Source of the DNA: JACZST01 sp964195155
Lineage (GTDB): Bacteria > Actinomycetota > Acidimicrobiia > Spongiisociales > UBA5794
Direction of reading: 5' to 3'
Length of the DNA stretch: 64,000 nucleotides
Assembly: GCA_964195155.1 (NCBI GenBank)
Contig: CAXMOP010000062.1
Coordinates: 13,573-77,572 of the forward strand
Under the pieces are notes generated by a model. It saw only the letters and a program-made list of their open reading frames with translations, had not been told where the DNA came from and searched no databases. A program made the position numbers and the translations under genes. Of this stretch, positions 14,626 to 23,471 are shown in pieces; positions within the stretch are counted from its first letter, which is position 1; every line of letters begins with the position of its first letter.

Positions 14626-17600
14626 CGCAGAACGGCATGTCTCGTCGCCAGTTCCTGGTCCTTGGGGCGGTTACCACGGTCGGGGTCGCCAGCTACCCGC
14701 TGCTCCGTCAACTCCAGCCGGTCGAGACCGTCAGCAACCCCCTCGACGTCTACCCCTTCCGTGATTGGGAGAAGGTGTATCGCGACCAGTACGCCTACGA
14801 CTCCAGCTTCACCTTCATCTGCTCCCCAAACGACACGCACGCCTGCCGGCTGCAGGCCTTCACCCGCAACGGCGTGATCCAAAGGATCGAGCCGAACTAC
14901 GACGTCGGCCGCTACTCCGACCAGTTGGGCAACACCGCGTCGGTCAAGTGGCACCCGCGCGGCTGCAAGAAGGGCCAGACCTTCCACCGGCGCGTCTATG
15001 GGCCGTACCGCCTCAAGTTTCCCCTGGTCAGGGAGGGGTGGAAGCGCTGGGCCGATGATGGCTTCCCCGAGCTCACTGTGGACAACCGAGACACCTACTC
15101 CTTCACCAGCCGGGGCACCGACAGCTTCACCCGGCTGAGCTGGGATGAGGCGTACGACTACATCGCTCGTGGCCTCGTCAACGTCGCCGAGACCTATTCA
15201 GGCGAAGAAGGGGCGCAGCGACTCACCGAGGAGGGATACCAGCCGGAGATGATCGAGGAGATGGGAGGCGCAGGCACCAGGACCATGAAACTGCGCGGGG
15301 GTATGGGGCTGCTCGGCGTCATCGGCAAGTACGGCATGTATCGGATGAGCAACACGCTCGCCCTCGTCGACACCCACGTCCGCGGGGTCGGACCAGAGGA
15401 GGCACTGGCAGGGCGCAACTGGTCCAACTACACCTGGCACGGCGATCAGGCCCCGGGCCACCCCTTCGTTCACGGGCTGCAGACGTCGGAACCAGACTTC
15501 AACGACCTCGCCAACTCAAAGCTCACCATCCAGGTAGGCAAGAACCTGGTGGAGAACAAGATGCCCGAGTCGCACTGGTTCTCCAACATCATGGAGAGGG
15601 GCGGGAAGATCGTGACGATCTCACCCGAATACAGCCCGCCCGCCTCCAAGTCCGACTACTGGCTCCCGGTGCGGCCCGGGCTTTCAGACACCGCGATATT
15701 CCTTGCCATCGCCAAGATTCTGATGGACCGCGACCTCTACGACGCCGACTTCGTCAAGCAATACACCGATTTCCCGTTCCTCATCCGCGCCGACAACCTG
15801 GAGCGCCTCCGCGCCAAGGACCTGTTCGCCGACTATTCGCCCGGCCTCGCCGGCGATGGGCCCAGCTTCACCGACCAGAGCCTCACCCAGGAGCAATACG
15901 AGCAGATCGGCTTCGACTTCGTCATCTATGACGAGGGGACCAACAGCCCGCGGGCGATCACCCGTGACGACCTCGGGGAACGGATGATCGACGGTGGCTT
16001 CCAACCCGCCCTCAACTACCGAGGAACGGTCGAGCTCGCCGACGGCACCGAGACCGAGGTGCTGACGGTCTGGAACGCCTACGAGGACCATCTCCAGGAC
16101 TACGACCTGGAGACCGCCAGCGAGATCACGGGTACACCGGCCGCGCTGATCGAACGCCTCGCCATCGACATCGCCACCATCAAGCCGGTTTCGATCCACA
16201 CCGGGGAAGGGATCAACCACTGGTTCCACGCCACGTTGCACAATCGAGCGACCTATCTGCCGGTGATGCTCACCGGCAACATCGGCAAGCCGGGGGCGGG
16301 GAGCCATACCTGGGCCGGGAACTACAAAGCGGCGCTGTTCCAATCAACCGATTGGTCGGGGCCCGGGTTCAAGGGTTGGGTTGCCGAGGATCCGTTCAAC
16401 CCCAGCCTCGATCCAGCAACCGACGGCAAGGACGTCATCGTCCGCGGCTATGCCAAGGACGAGGAGCCCGCCTACTGGGATCACGGTGACCGAGCGCTCA
16501 TCGTCGACACCCCGAAGTTCGGGCGCAAGAACTTCACCGGCGCCACCCACATGCCGACTCCGACGAAGGTCATCTGGACGACCAACGTCAACCTGATCAA
16601 CAACGCCAAGCACGCCTACATGATGATCAGGGACGTGAACCCGCACATCGACATGATCATCACCCAGGACATCGAGATGACCTCGTCGTGCGAGCTTTCC
16701 GACTTCGTGCTGCCTGCGAACTCCTGGGTCGAGTTTCAGACCAAAGAGGTGACCGCCTCGTGCTCCAACCCCTTCCTCCAGATCTGGGGCCGCGATGGCA
16801 TCGTTCCCCTGTTCGACTCGGAAGACGACGTCATGATCATCGCCAGGGTCGCCGAGCGGCTCGGTCAGCTTCTCAATGACCAGCGCTTCTCCGACTACTG
16901 GAAGTTCGCCCTCGAGGACAATGCCGAGGTCTACATGCAACGGCTCCTCGACGCCTCGGCGACCACCCGCGGTTACTCGGTCGAGGACATCAACAACGGC
17001 GTGTATGGCGAGCCGGGGGCGGCACTGATGATGTTCCGCACCTATCCGCGGGTCCCGTTCTTCGAGCAGATGAAGGACAACCTGCCGTTCTGGACCGATA
17101 CCGGGCGGATGAACGCCTACGTCGACATCCCTGAGGCCATCGAGTACGGCGAGAACTTCATCGTCCACCGCGAGGGACCGGAAGCAACGCCATATCTGCC
17201 AAACGTGATCGTGTCCTCCAACCCCCTGATCAGGCCTGAGGACTACGGGATTGCACCCGACGCCATGGACCCGGAACTGCGGACCATCCGCAACATCAGG
17301 CTGCCATGGTCGGAGGTGAAGGCCACCACCAACCCGCTCTGGGAGCAAGGCTTCCAGTTCTACTTCCTCACCCCGAAGACCAGGCACACCACCCATTCCG
17401 GTTGGGCGGTCACCGACTGGGAGGTGCTGTGGGGAAGCAACTTCGCCGACCCGCGCCGTCGCGACCGCCGCTACCCCCACGTCGGGGACAGGGAAGTGCA
17501 CATGAACCCTGACGCCGCCCGCGATCTCGGCCTCGCCGACGGCGACTACGTCTGGGTCGACGCCAACCCCATCGACCGGCCCTATCCCAACTACGACCCA

Positions 17601-18077
17601 AACGACACCAGTGACCCCTTCCACAAGGTGGCGCGGCTCATGCTGCGGGTGAAGTTCAACCCCGCCTACCCGTACAACGTGGTGATGGCCAAGCACGGTT
17701 ACTGGCTGGCGACCCAGAAGACCGTCGAGGCCCACGAGACCAGGGCGGACGGCAGGGCGGTCTCTGCAGACACCGGATATCAGTCCAGCTACCGCTACGG
17801 ATCACACCAGAGCGTCACCCGCGACTGGGCGATGCCCATGCACCAGACAGACACGCTTTTCCACAAGAAGAAGATCGCGATGAGCTTCATGTTCGGCGGC
17901 GAGGCCGACAACCACGCAATCAACACCGTGCCAAAGGAAACCCTGGTGCGAATCACCAAGGCCGAAGATGGCGGGATGGGTGGCATCGGGGTCTGGGAGC
18001 CAGCCACCACCGGCATGTCGCCCGGCAACGAGAACGCCAACATGAAGCGCTACCTGGCAGGGGACTATGTGACATGA
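14622..18077 (+). CDS. Nitrite oxidoreductase/nitrate reductase-like molybdopterin alpha subunit (type II DMSO reductase family)
   Basis: 1151 aa from a GTG that overlaps the previous stop. The N-terminus SRRQFLVLGAVTTVGVASYP is a TAT signal, so the enzyme faces the cell exterior. FS0 cysteines are candidates at 67, 75 and 115 (CSPNDTHACRLQAF; WHPRGCKKG). Asp275 in NYTWHGDQAPGHP is in the place of the Mo-ligating Asp of NarG. The length, the string FHRRVYGPYRLKFPL and GGAGTRTMKLRGGMGLLGVI match, from memory, Nitrospira/anammox NxrA better than the roughly 900-aa selenate or perchlorate reductases. Direction (nitrite oxidation or nitrate reduction) and substrate are not proven by sequence. Next to it are the beta, chaperone and heme gamma subunits. 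Confidence 0.85.
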   Translation: MTQNGMSRRQFLVLGAVTTVGVASYPLLRQLQPVETVSNPLDVYPFRDWEKVYRDQYAYDSSFTFICSPNDTHACRLQAFTRNGVIQRIEPNYDVGRYSDQLGNTASVKWHPRGCKKGQTFHRRVYGPYRLKFPLVREGWKRWADDGFPELTVDNRDTYSFTSRGTDSFTRLSWDEAYDYIARGLVNVAETYSGEEGAQRLTEEGYQPEMIEEMGGAGTRTMKLRGGMGLLGVIGKYGMYRMSNTLALVDTHVRGVGPEEALAGRNWSNYTWHGDQAPGHPFVHGLQTSEPDFNDLANSKLTIQVGKNLVENKMPESHWFSNIMERGGKIVTISPEYSPPASKSDYWLPVRPGLSDTAIFLAIAKILMDRDLYDADFVKQYTDFPFLIRADNLERLRAKDLFADYSPGLAGDGPSFTDQSLTQEQYEQIGFDFVIYDEGTNSPRAITRDDLGERMIDGGFQPALNYRGTVELADGTETEVLTVWNAYEDHLQDYDLETASEITGTPAALIERLAIDIATIKPVSIHTGEGINHWFHATLHNRATYLPVMLTGNIGKPGAGSHTWAGNYKAALFQSTDWSGPGFKGWVAEDPFNPSLDPATDGKDVIVRGYAKDEEPAYWDHGDRALIVDTPKFGRKNFTGATHMPTPTKVIWTTNVNLINNAKHAYMMIRDVNPHIDMIITQDIEMTSSCELSDFVLPANSWVEFQTKEVTASCSNPFLQIWGRDGIVPLFDSEDDVMIIARVAERLGQLLNDQRFSDYWKFALEDNAEVYMQRLLDASATTRGYSVEDINNGVYGEPGAALMMFRTYPRVPFFEQMKDNLPFWTDTGRMNAYVDIPEAIEYGENFIVHREGPEATPYLPNVIVSSNPLIRPEDYGIAPDAMDPELRTIRNIRLPWSEVKATTNPLWEQGFQFYFLTPKTRHTTHSGWAVTDWEVLWGSNFADPRRRDRRYPHVGDREVHMNPDAARDLGLADGDYVWVDANPIDRPYPNYDPNDTSDPFHKVARLMLRVKFNPAYPYNVVMAKHGYWLATQKTVEAHETRADGRAVSADTGYQSSYRYGSHQSVTRDWAMPMHQTDTLFHKKKIAMSFMFGGEADNHAINTVPKETLVRITKAEDGGMGGIGVWEPATTGMSPGNENANMKRYLAGDYVT

Positions 18078-18388
18078 CCTGGCAGCCGCTCCCCGAGCCC
18101 ACCCCGCTCCCACCCGCCTCCGGCCGAGAGAAGGCGGCGGAACCGACCGACCCCTACGTGGCGACCGCGGTTGCCCTCGACACGCCCGGCCACGATGGCG
18201 CCGCCGCCATGACCCGGACGTTCATCGAGGAGTTTGCCCGGCTGGGGTGGTCGCGACAACGAATTGAGCGCATGTTCCGCATCCCGCGCTACATGGCGGC
18301 CAATGCCGTCTATCGGGCCAGAGGGCCCGAATTCGTAGCGGCGATGATCGAGGACGTGCTCGGACCGGCTGGAGAAGAGGAGGCCTGA
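18074..18388 (+). CDS. Unknown 104-aa protein between alpha and beta genes
   Basis: Starts at ATG 18074, overlapping the alpha stop (ATGA), and ends one base before the beta gene start. The first 45 residues are proline-rich and flexible (PLPEPTPLPPASGREKAAEP). The rest is helical and basic (FIEEFARLGWSRQRIERMF, RYMAANAVYRARGPEFVAAM). No domain is recognised, though the LGWS-x-Q-x-IE pattern recalls a small helix-turn-helix fold. Its fixed place between two structural subunits suggests an assembly factor or a small extra subunit. That is inference. Confidence 0.75.
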   Translation: MTWQPLPEPTPLPPASGREKAAEPTDPYVATAVALDTPGHDGAAAMTRTFIEEFARLGWSRQRIERMFRIPRYMAANAVYRARGPEFVAAMIEDVLGPAGEEEA

Positions 18389-18389
18389 C

Positions 18390-19625
18390 ATGCCCGAGGT
18401 GTATAACTGGCAGCTCGGCAGGGAGATGCACTATCGGTTCGACCACGCCGCCCCCGACGAGCAGTTCGCCGCCATCTTCAACATCAACCGATGTCTCGCC
18501 TGCCAGACGTGCAGCCTCGCCTGCAAATCGACCTGGACGTTCTCCGAGGGCCAGGAGGACATGTGGTGGAACAACGTCGAGACCAAGCCGTACGGCGGCT
18601 ACCCCCAACACTGGGACGTGAAGACCCTCGATCTGCTCGAGCGAGCCAACCCGGGCGGTCAGACCTGGGGCAACTCGGTCGGCCCAGAGGCGCCGTACGG
18701 CACCTACAACGGCGCCACCGTCTTCGAGGCCGCCAGAACGAGCGGCCAGCAGGCCGTTGGCTACCTCCCCACCGACGAGGAGTGGACGTCGCCGAACATC
18801 CATGAAGACTCCCCGGTGTCAACGGCACCGCTCAGCGAAGGCGCCTCGCTGCCGGAACACCAGACCTGGTTCTTCTACCTGCAACGAATCTGCAATCACT
18901 GCTCATACCCGGCATGCGTCGCGGCATGCCCGCGCAACGCAATCTACAAGCGGCCGGAGGACGGCATCGTCCTCATCGACCAGGAGCGCTGCCGCGGCTA
19001 CCGCAAGTGTGTCGAGCAATGCCCGTACAAGAAACCGATGTATCGCCCGGACACGCGGACCTCTGAGAAATGCATCGGCTGCTACCCGCGCGTAGAAGGC
19101 AGCGATCCGCTCTCGGCCGGCCGCCCCATGGAAACCCGCTGCATGGCGGTGTGCCCCGGCCAGATCCGGCTGCAGGGCCTGGTACCGATGAACCCGGACG
19201 GAACGTGGCGTCCCGAGCCGACCAACCCGCTCTACTACCTCATCCGTGAGGAGCAGATGGCCCTCCCGCTCTACCCGCAGTTCGGCACCCAGCCCAACGT
19301 CTACTACATCCCCCCCCGCTGGGTACCACGGCCATACCTCCGCCAGATGTTTGGCCCTGGTGTCGACAAGGCCATCGCCGCTTATGAACGGCCGTCACGA
19401 ACCGCCCAGGCGGTGCTCCAGCTGTTCAGGGCAAGCCAGCTCATCGTGTTCTCCTTCGACGTCATCGAGGGCGAGAAGGTCTTCGAGATAAACGTCAACG
19501 GTGAGCCGTATGAGGTGTTCAACGACACGGTGGTCGGCTACGGGCGTGATGGCGCGGAGCTGGTTCGGGTCAGCGTCGAGGAAGAGCAGTACGAGCGTCC
19601 GGTTCAGTTCCTGAACACGATCTGA
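18390..19625 (+). CDS. NXR/Nar-type beta subunit with four Fe-S clusters
   Basis: 411 aa with no signal peptide, as usual for a beta subunit exported together with TAT-dependent alpha. Cysteine groups: CLACQTCSLACKSTW near residue 35, CNHCSYPACVAACPRNAIY near 170, CRGYRKCVEQCPYKKPMY near 205, and CIGCYPR with CMAVCPGQI after that. This is the NarH/NxrB pattern of one 3Fe-4S and three 4Fe-4S clusters. Length agrees with NxrB-type and DMSO type II beta subunits (about 350-430 aa) rather than NarH (about 510). It carries electrons from the Mo site to the heme subunit. Confidence 0.9.
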   Translation: MPEVYNWQLGREMHYRFDHAAPDEQFAAIFNINRCLACQTCSLACKSTWTFSEGQEDMWWNNVETKPYGGYPQHWDVKTLDLLERANPGGQTWGNSVGPEAPYGTYNGATVFEAARTSGQQAVGYLPTDEEWTSPNIHEDSPVSTAPLSEGASLPEHQTWFFYLQRICNHCSYPACVAACPRNAIYKRPEDGIVLIDQERCRGYRKCVEQCPYKKPMYRPDTRTSEKCIGCYPRVEGSDPLSAGRPMETRCMAVCPGQIRLQGLVPMNPDGTWRPEPTNPLYYLIREEQMALPLYPQFGTQPNVYYIPPRWVPRPYLRQMFGPGVDKAIAAYERPSRTAQAVLQLFRASQLIVFSFDVIEGEKVFEINVNGEPYEVFNDTVVGYGRDGAELVRVSVEEEQYERPVQFLNTI

Positions 19626-20389
19626 TGGTGACCATGAAACGAGCAACCGGTGAGGAACGGGCCCTGGCCAGGGCGACGATCTACCGACTGGCGGCGCTCG
19701 CCTTCTCTTACCCAACGAGAGACACGGTCGACGAGCTGCGTCGAACCCTCGACTTCGCCGCGGCAGCCGCCGAGTTGATCGACCCTGTGACCGCAGCCGC
19801 AGCCGCCGGCCTCGCCAGGGCACTGGCGGAGACCGACCAGCCCACGCTGGAGACGGCCTATCAGCAAGTGTTCACGCTGAGCTATTCGGAGGATTGCCCC
19901 ATTCATGAAACCGCATTCAGCGCCAAGCACCTCTTCCAGCAGGTCCACCAACAAGCGGACATTGCCGGGTTCTATCGCGCCTTCGGCGTCGATGCCAACC
20001 ACGAGCGCTCCGATCACCTCGCCGCCGAGCTCGAGTTCTGCTACCTGCTGACGCTCAAGGAGGCCCGCGCCCGCAGCAACCGCGAGCCCGAGCACATCGA
20101 GGTATGCCGCCAGGGACAGCGAGTCTTCCTCCGGGACCACCTGGCGCGGTGGGCACCGCTCATCGGTAACAGGATCATCGTCACCGGAGCCGGCACATGG
20201 TACGAACGAGCCGGATGGCTGCTGATGGCGTTCATCGCCACCGAGGAGCGGTACCTGCGACTCGGAGTCATCGAACGGTATCGCGACGACCCGATCCTGA
20301 TCGCCGACGAGCCGGGCGATCTGACCTGTCCGCTGCTCGACATGCCAATCGAGACCCTGATCGATGAACCAACCTCTGCGCCTTCCTAG
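19625..20389 (+). CDS. TorD/NarJ-family molybdoenzyme chaperone
   Basis: 254 aa, all-helical. ATG 19625 overlaps the beta stop by one base; ATG 19634 is possible. The motif HETAFSAKHLFQQVHQQADIA (from CPIHE) and YRAFGVDANHERSDHL match the E-P-x-D-H region of TorD-like proteins, and LAAELEFCYLLTLKEA is the typical helix before it. It should bind the alpha-subunit TAT signal and help insert the cofactor in the cytoplasm before export. The next gene starts 26 bp before its end. Confidence 0.88.
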   Translation: MVTMKRATGEERALARATIYRLAALAFSYPTRDTVDELRRTLDFAAAAAELIDPVTAAAAAGLARALAETDQPTLETAYQQVFTLSYSEDCPIHETAFSAKHLFQQVHQQADIAGFYRAFGVDANHERSDHLAAELEFCYLLTLKEARARSNREPEHIEVCRQGQRVFLRDHLARWAPLIGNRIIVTGAGTWYERAGWLLMAFIATEERYLRLGVIERYRDDPILIADEPGDLTCPLLDMPIETLIDEPTSAPS

Positions 20390-21371
20390 CCACATCTCTG
20401 CCCGCGCCGCTGTCGTGGCAGCGGTCACCGCAGCCGTCCTCCTCGGTGTCCTCGGCATCGTACCCGTCCGCTCGCAGACGCTCTTACTCGAGGCGCCGTG
20501 GGCGACCGGACCGGTGCCCATCGACGATTCATGGGCATCCTCCTGGGACCAGGTACCCAAGCTCCGAGTCCCGCTGTCGGCCCAGAACATCGCTCCTCCG
20601 TTTGGCGGAGGAGCGATCAAGAGTGTGACCGCCAGGGCCCAGCACGACTCCGAGCGCGTCTACTTCCTCTTGGAGTGGGCTGACGCCAGCCCCGACGCCT
20701 CGGTGGTCGGCAATCTCGACTTCACCGATGCTGCGGCTCTCCAGTTCGCGATCGCGACCAACGCCACGCCCTACACGATGGGAGGACCCGACCTCCCTGT
20801 GAACATCTGGCAATGGAAGGCGATGTGGCAGGCCGACATCGAGAACGGCTTCGAGACTTCCGCCGAACGCTGGCCGGACGGCGTGGTCGACTACTACCAA
20901 CAGCCGGACGATTCGCTGTACCGGCCCGCGGAGGGCCTTGGCAACCCAAACGCACAGCGGGATCGAACGACCCCGATCGAGGACCTCATCGCCGAGGGCT
21001 TTGGAACCCTGACCACCGCCGAAATCCAGCAGGTCGAGGGTTCGGGCGAGTGGCGCGACGGCCACTGGCGAGCCTTGTTCTCACGGCCCCTCGTCCCGGA
21101 CGACCCCCAGCTGGCCGGCTTCGGGGCCGGAGCGACCACGCCGGTGGCGTTCGCCGTGTGGGACGGGGAAGCCGGCGATCGCAACGGGCAGAAGTCGATC
21201 GCTCAGTTCATCGACGTGCATTTCGTCGACGAGGCGACGGCTCGGGATGCTCCCGCAGCGGTGCCGGAGTCGACGAACCCGGTGTGGATCCTGCTTGGCA
21301 TCTTGGCAGCGATCCTGCTCGTCTGGGTCGGTCTGCTGTCGATAGGCCGCCGGGACGAATCTGTCGAATAG
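20364..21371 (+). CDS. Heme b gamma subunit (ethylbenzene dehydrogenase/NxrC-like), membrane-anchored
   Basis: 335 aa. An N-terminal signal helix (AAVVAAVTAAVLLGVLGIV) is followed by an extracytoplasmic domain and one C-terminal anchor (VWILLGILAAILLVWVGLLS). The domain matches the EB_dh family, with ERVYFLLEWADASPDASV and AVWDGEAGDRNGQKSIAQF. In EbdC-type proteins a Met and a Lys bind heme b. Candidates are the Met in NIWQWKAMWQAD and the Lys in GQKS. It receives electrons from beta and, through the anchor, may meet quinone or cytochrome c. Last gene of the operon. Confidence 0.88.
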   Translation: MNQPLRLPSHISARAAVVAAVTAAVLLGVLGIVPVRSQTLLLEAPWATGPVPIDDSWASSWDQVPKLRVPLSAQNIAPPFGGGAIKSVTARAQHDSERVYFLLEWADASPDASVVGNLDFTDAAALQFAIATNATPYTMGGPDLPVNIWQWKAMWQADIENGFETSAERWPDGVVDYYQQPDDSLYRPAEGLGNPNAQRDRTTPIEDLIAEGFGTLTTAEIQQVEGSGEWRDGHWRALFSRPLVPDDPQLAGFGAGATTPVAFAVWDGEAGDRNGQKSIAQFIDVHFVDEATARDAPAAVPESTNPVWILLGILAAILLVWVGLLSIGRRDESVE

Positions 21372-21435
21372 GTCGAAACACCGCGGCGGTGAAATCGTGT
21401 CCCGTAGTGCGTCAACGATCCCCGCGCATCGCCTC

Positions 21436-21906
21436 CTACCCGACCTGGTAGTCGGGGAGGCTGTGCTTGGAGACGTGCTCGAAGATCAACGAGGTCTCGA
21501 TATGGGCCACTTCAGGCAGGGTGGTGAACCCGCTCACCGCGAGCTCGCGGAGGTGGTCGGCATCACGGACGACCACGTGGACGAGGAAGTCGTTGACGCC
21601 GGTCAAGTGCGACACACCGATCACCTCGGGCATCGCCAGGGCGTGTTCCCAGAAGCGTTCGACCTCCCGGGCCTCGTGGCGGCGCAGGCGGATGGCCACC
21701 ATCGCCCCCAGGCCGATGCCCAGCCACTCGGAATCGACGTCGGCGTGGAAGCCGCGGAACACCCCGTCGTTCTCCAGCCGACGCAGCCTCTCGGAGCAGG
21801 TGGAGGAGGCGATGCCGACGGCGCCGGCTAGTTCCTTGTTCGAACGCCGCGCATTCTCCTGAAGAAGCCTGACGATCCTGCGATCTGTTTGGTCCGAGTG
21901 GGGCAT
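21436..21906 (-). CDS. Lrp/AsnC-family regulator
   Basis: 156 aa from the ATG at 21906, which has a perfect AAAAGGAGGCGAA upstream; the longer open frame has no ribosome site. The N-terminal AsnC HTH reads DRRIVRLLQENARRSNKEL and CSERLRRLENDGVFRGF. The C-terminal RAM domain ends HIETSLIFEHVSKHSLPDY. Lrp proteins bind amino acids and act as local or global switches. Divergent from the tyrosine phenol-lyase/tryptophanase pair with 141 bp between, it probably controls them in response to aromatic amino acids. Confidence 0.92.
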   Translation of the reverse strand: MPHSDQTDRRIVRLLQENARRSNKELAGAVGIASSTCSERLRRLENDGVFRGFHADVDSEWLGIGLGAMVAIRLRRHEAREVERFWEHALAMPEVIGVSHLTGVNDFLVHVVVRDADHLRELAVSGFTTLPEVAHIETSLIFEHVSKHSLPDYQVG

Positions 21907-21970
21907 TTCGCCTCCTTTTCCGAAATCTGTCCGGATTCTATTGCAACAAGTTGGGTTTTCCATCACTCTG

Positions 21971-21991
21971 GTTCTAGAACGCCGACGTTCT
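21971..21991. promoter_or_regulatory. Candidate operator between lrp-like gene and tpl
   Basis: Two overlapping palindromes: GTTCTAGAAC (21971-21980) and AGAACGCCGACGTTCT (21976-21991; 6-bp arms, 4-bp centre). They form a GTTCT/AGAAC array in the 141-bp divergent region and are the clearest protein-binding candidate there. Binding by the adjacent Lrp protein is inference. Confidence 0.5.
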
Positions 21992-22047
21992 GGGGCAAAA
22001 ACCCGGGTTCCGGCGAGGGAACATCGGATAGTCGAGGAGTGATGGGG

Positions 22048-23427
22048 ATGACAAGAAGCTGGGCCGAGCCCTTCAAGATCAAGATGGTGGAGCCGATCCG
22101 GATGACCACCCGGGAGCACCGAGAGCAAGCCATCCAGGAGGCGGGATACAACACCTTCCTACTGAGGTCGGAGGATGTCTACGTCGACCTGCTGACCGAC
22201 TCGGGGACCTCGGCGATGTCCGACTACCAGTGGGCCGGGCTCATGGTGGGCGACGAGGCCTACGCCGGCAGCGGGAGCTTCTACCACCTGGTGGAGGCGG
22301 TGAGGGAGGTCTACGGCTACGAGGAGTTGATCCCCACGCACCAGGGCCGGGGCGCCGAGCACATCCTGAGCCAGCTCCTCATCAAGCCGGGCGACACCGT
22401 TCCCGGCAACATGTACTTCACCACCACCCGGTTCCACCAGGAGCACGCCGGAGGCACCTTCGCCGACGTCATCATCGATGAGGCCCATGATCCGGCCGAC
22501 ATCCACCCCTTCAAGGGCAACGTCGACCTCGACAAGCTGGCGGCGCTGATCGACCGGGTGGGGGCCGACCGCATCCCCTATTTCTCGCTGGAAACCAATG
22601 TCAACATGGCCGGGGGCCAGCCGGTGTCGATGGCCAACCTCAAGGCCACCTACGAGCTGTGCCGACTCCACGGCATCATGGTGTTGCTCGACGCCACCAG
22701 GGCGCTGGAGAACGCCTGGTTCATCAAGCAACGCGAGGGCGGTTACGAGGACAGGTCGGTGGCGGAGATCCTGCGGGAGATCTGTTCCCACTCCGACGGA
22801 GCCACCGTCTCGTCCAAGAAGGATAACTTGGTCAACATCGGTGGCTTCTTGGCGCTGCGCGATCCCGAGCTGGCCCGCGAGGCGCGGGCGCTTCTCGTCG
22901 CCTTCGAGGGGCTCCACACCTACGGGGGCATGGCGGGCCGTGACCTGGAAGCGCTGGCCCGGGGAATCGAGGAGATGGTGGCCTCCGACGACCACGTCCG
23001 GGCCCGGGTCGGGCAGGTCGAGTACCTGGGCAACCGCCTGATCAAGGTGGGGATCCCGATCGTGCTGCCGATCGGCGGACACGGAGTCTTCCTTGACGCC
23101 CAGAAGATCCTCCGGCACCTTGGCCAGGACCAGTTCCCAGCCCAGGCGCTGACCGCCGAGCTGTACCTGGAATCAGGAGTGCGGGGAATGGAGCGCGGGG
23201 TGGTCTCAGCGGGCCGGGACCCCGCCACCGGCGATCATCACCGCCCCAAGCTAGAGCTGGTCCGTTTGGCGATCCCCCGCCGGGTCTACACCCAGGCCCA
23301 CATGGATGTCGTCGCCGAGTCGGTGATGGCGGTTCACGAGAACCGGGAGGCGGTCCGCGGGCTGCGCTTCACCTACGAGCCAGCCACGCTGCGTTTCTTC
23401 CAAGCCCGATTCGAGCCCATCCCATGA
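22048..23427 (+). CDS. tpl: Tyrosine phenol-lyase
   Basis: 459 aa; ATG 22048 is preferred because GAGGAG lies 8 bp upstream (ATG 22042 is too close to it). PLP enzyme of the beta-eliminating lyase family that splits tyrosine to phenol, pyruvate and ammonia. TPL-specific residues are present: Thr-Arg in NMYFTTTRFHQEHAGGT and the Arg in GVVSAGRDPATGDHHRPK, which bind the phenol ring. The PLP lysine is in ATVSSKKDNLVNIGG. Length and ends match Citrobacter TPL. The paralogous tryptophanase follows 44 bp downstream. Products can feed POR via pyruvate. Confidence 0.9.
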   Translation: MTRSWAEPFKIKMVEPIRMTTREHREQAIQEAGYNTFLLRSEDVYVDLLTDSGTSAMSDYQWAGLMVGDEAYAGSGSFYHLVEAVREVYGYEELIPTHQGRGAEHILSQLLIKPGDTVPGNMYFTTTRFHQEHAGGTFADVIIDEAHDPADIHPFKGNVDLDKLAALIDRVGADRIPYFSLETNVNMAGGQPVSMANLKATYELCRLHGIMVLLDATRALENAWFIKQREGGYEDRSVAEILREICSHSDGATVSSKKDNLVNIGGFLALRDPELAREARALLVAFEGLHTYGGMAGRDLEALARGIEEMVASDDHVRARVGQVEYLGNRLIKVGIPIVLPIGGHGVFLDAQKILRHLGQDQFPAQALTAELYLESGVRGMERGVVSAGRDPATGDHHRPKLELVRLAIPRRVYTQAHMDVVAESVMAVHENREAVRGLRFTYEPATLRFFQARFEPIP

Positions 23428-23471
23428 GCCTCGGATCCCACGTGACCTTCTGAGAACCAAGGGGACCCACC

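Noticed and set aside
14622..18077. Calling the alpha subunit a classical cytoplasmic NarG
   Set aside because: It has a TAT signal, is about 100 residues shorter than NarG, and its operon has an EB_dh-type heme subunit and no narI-like five-helix cytochrome b.
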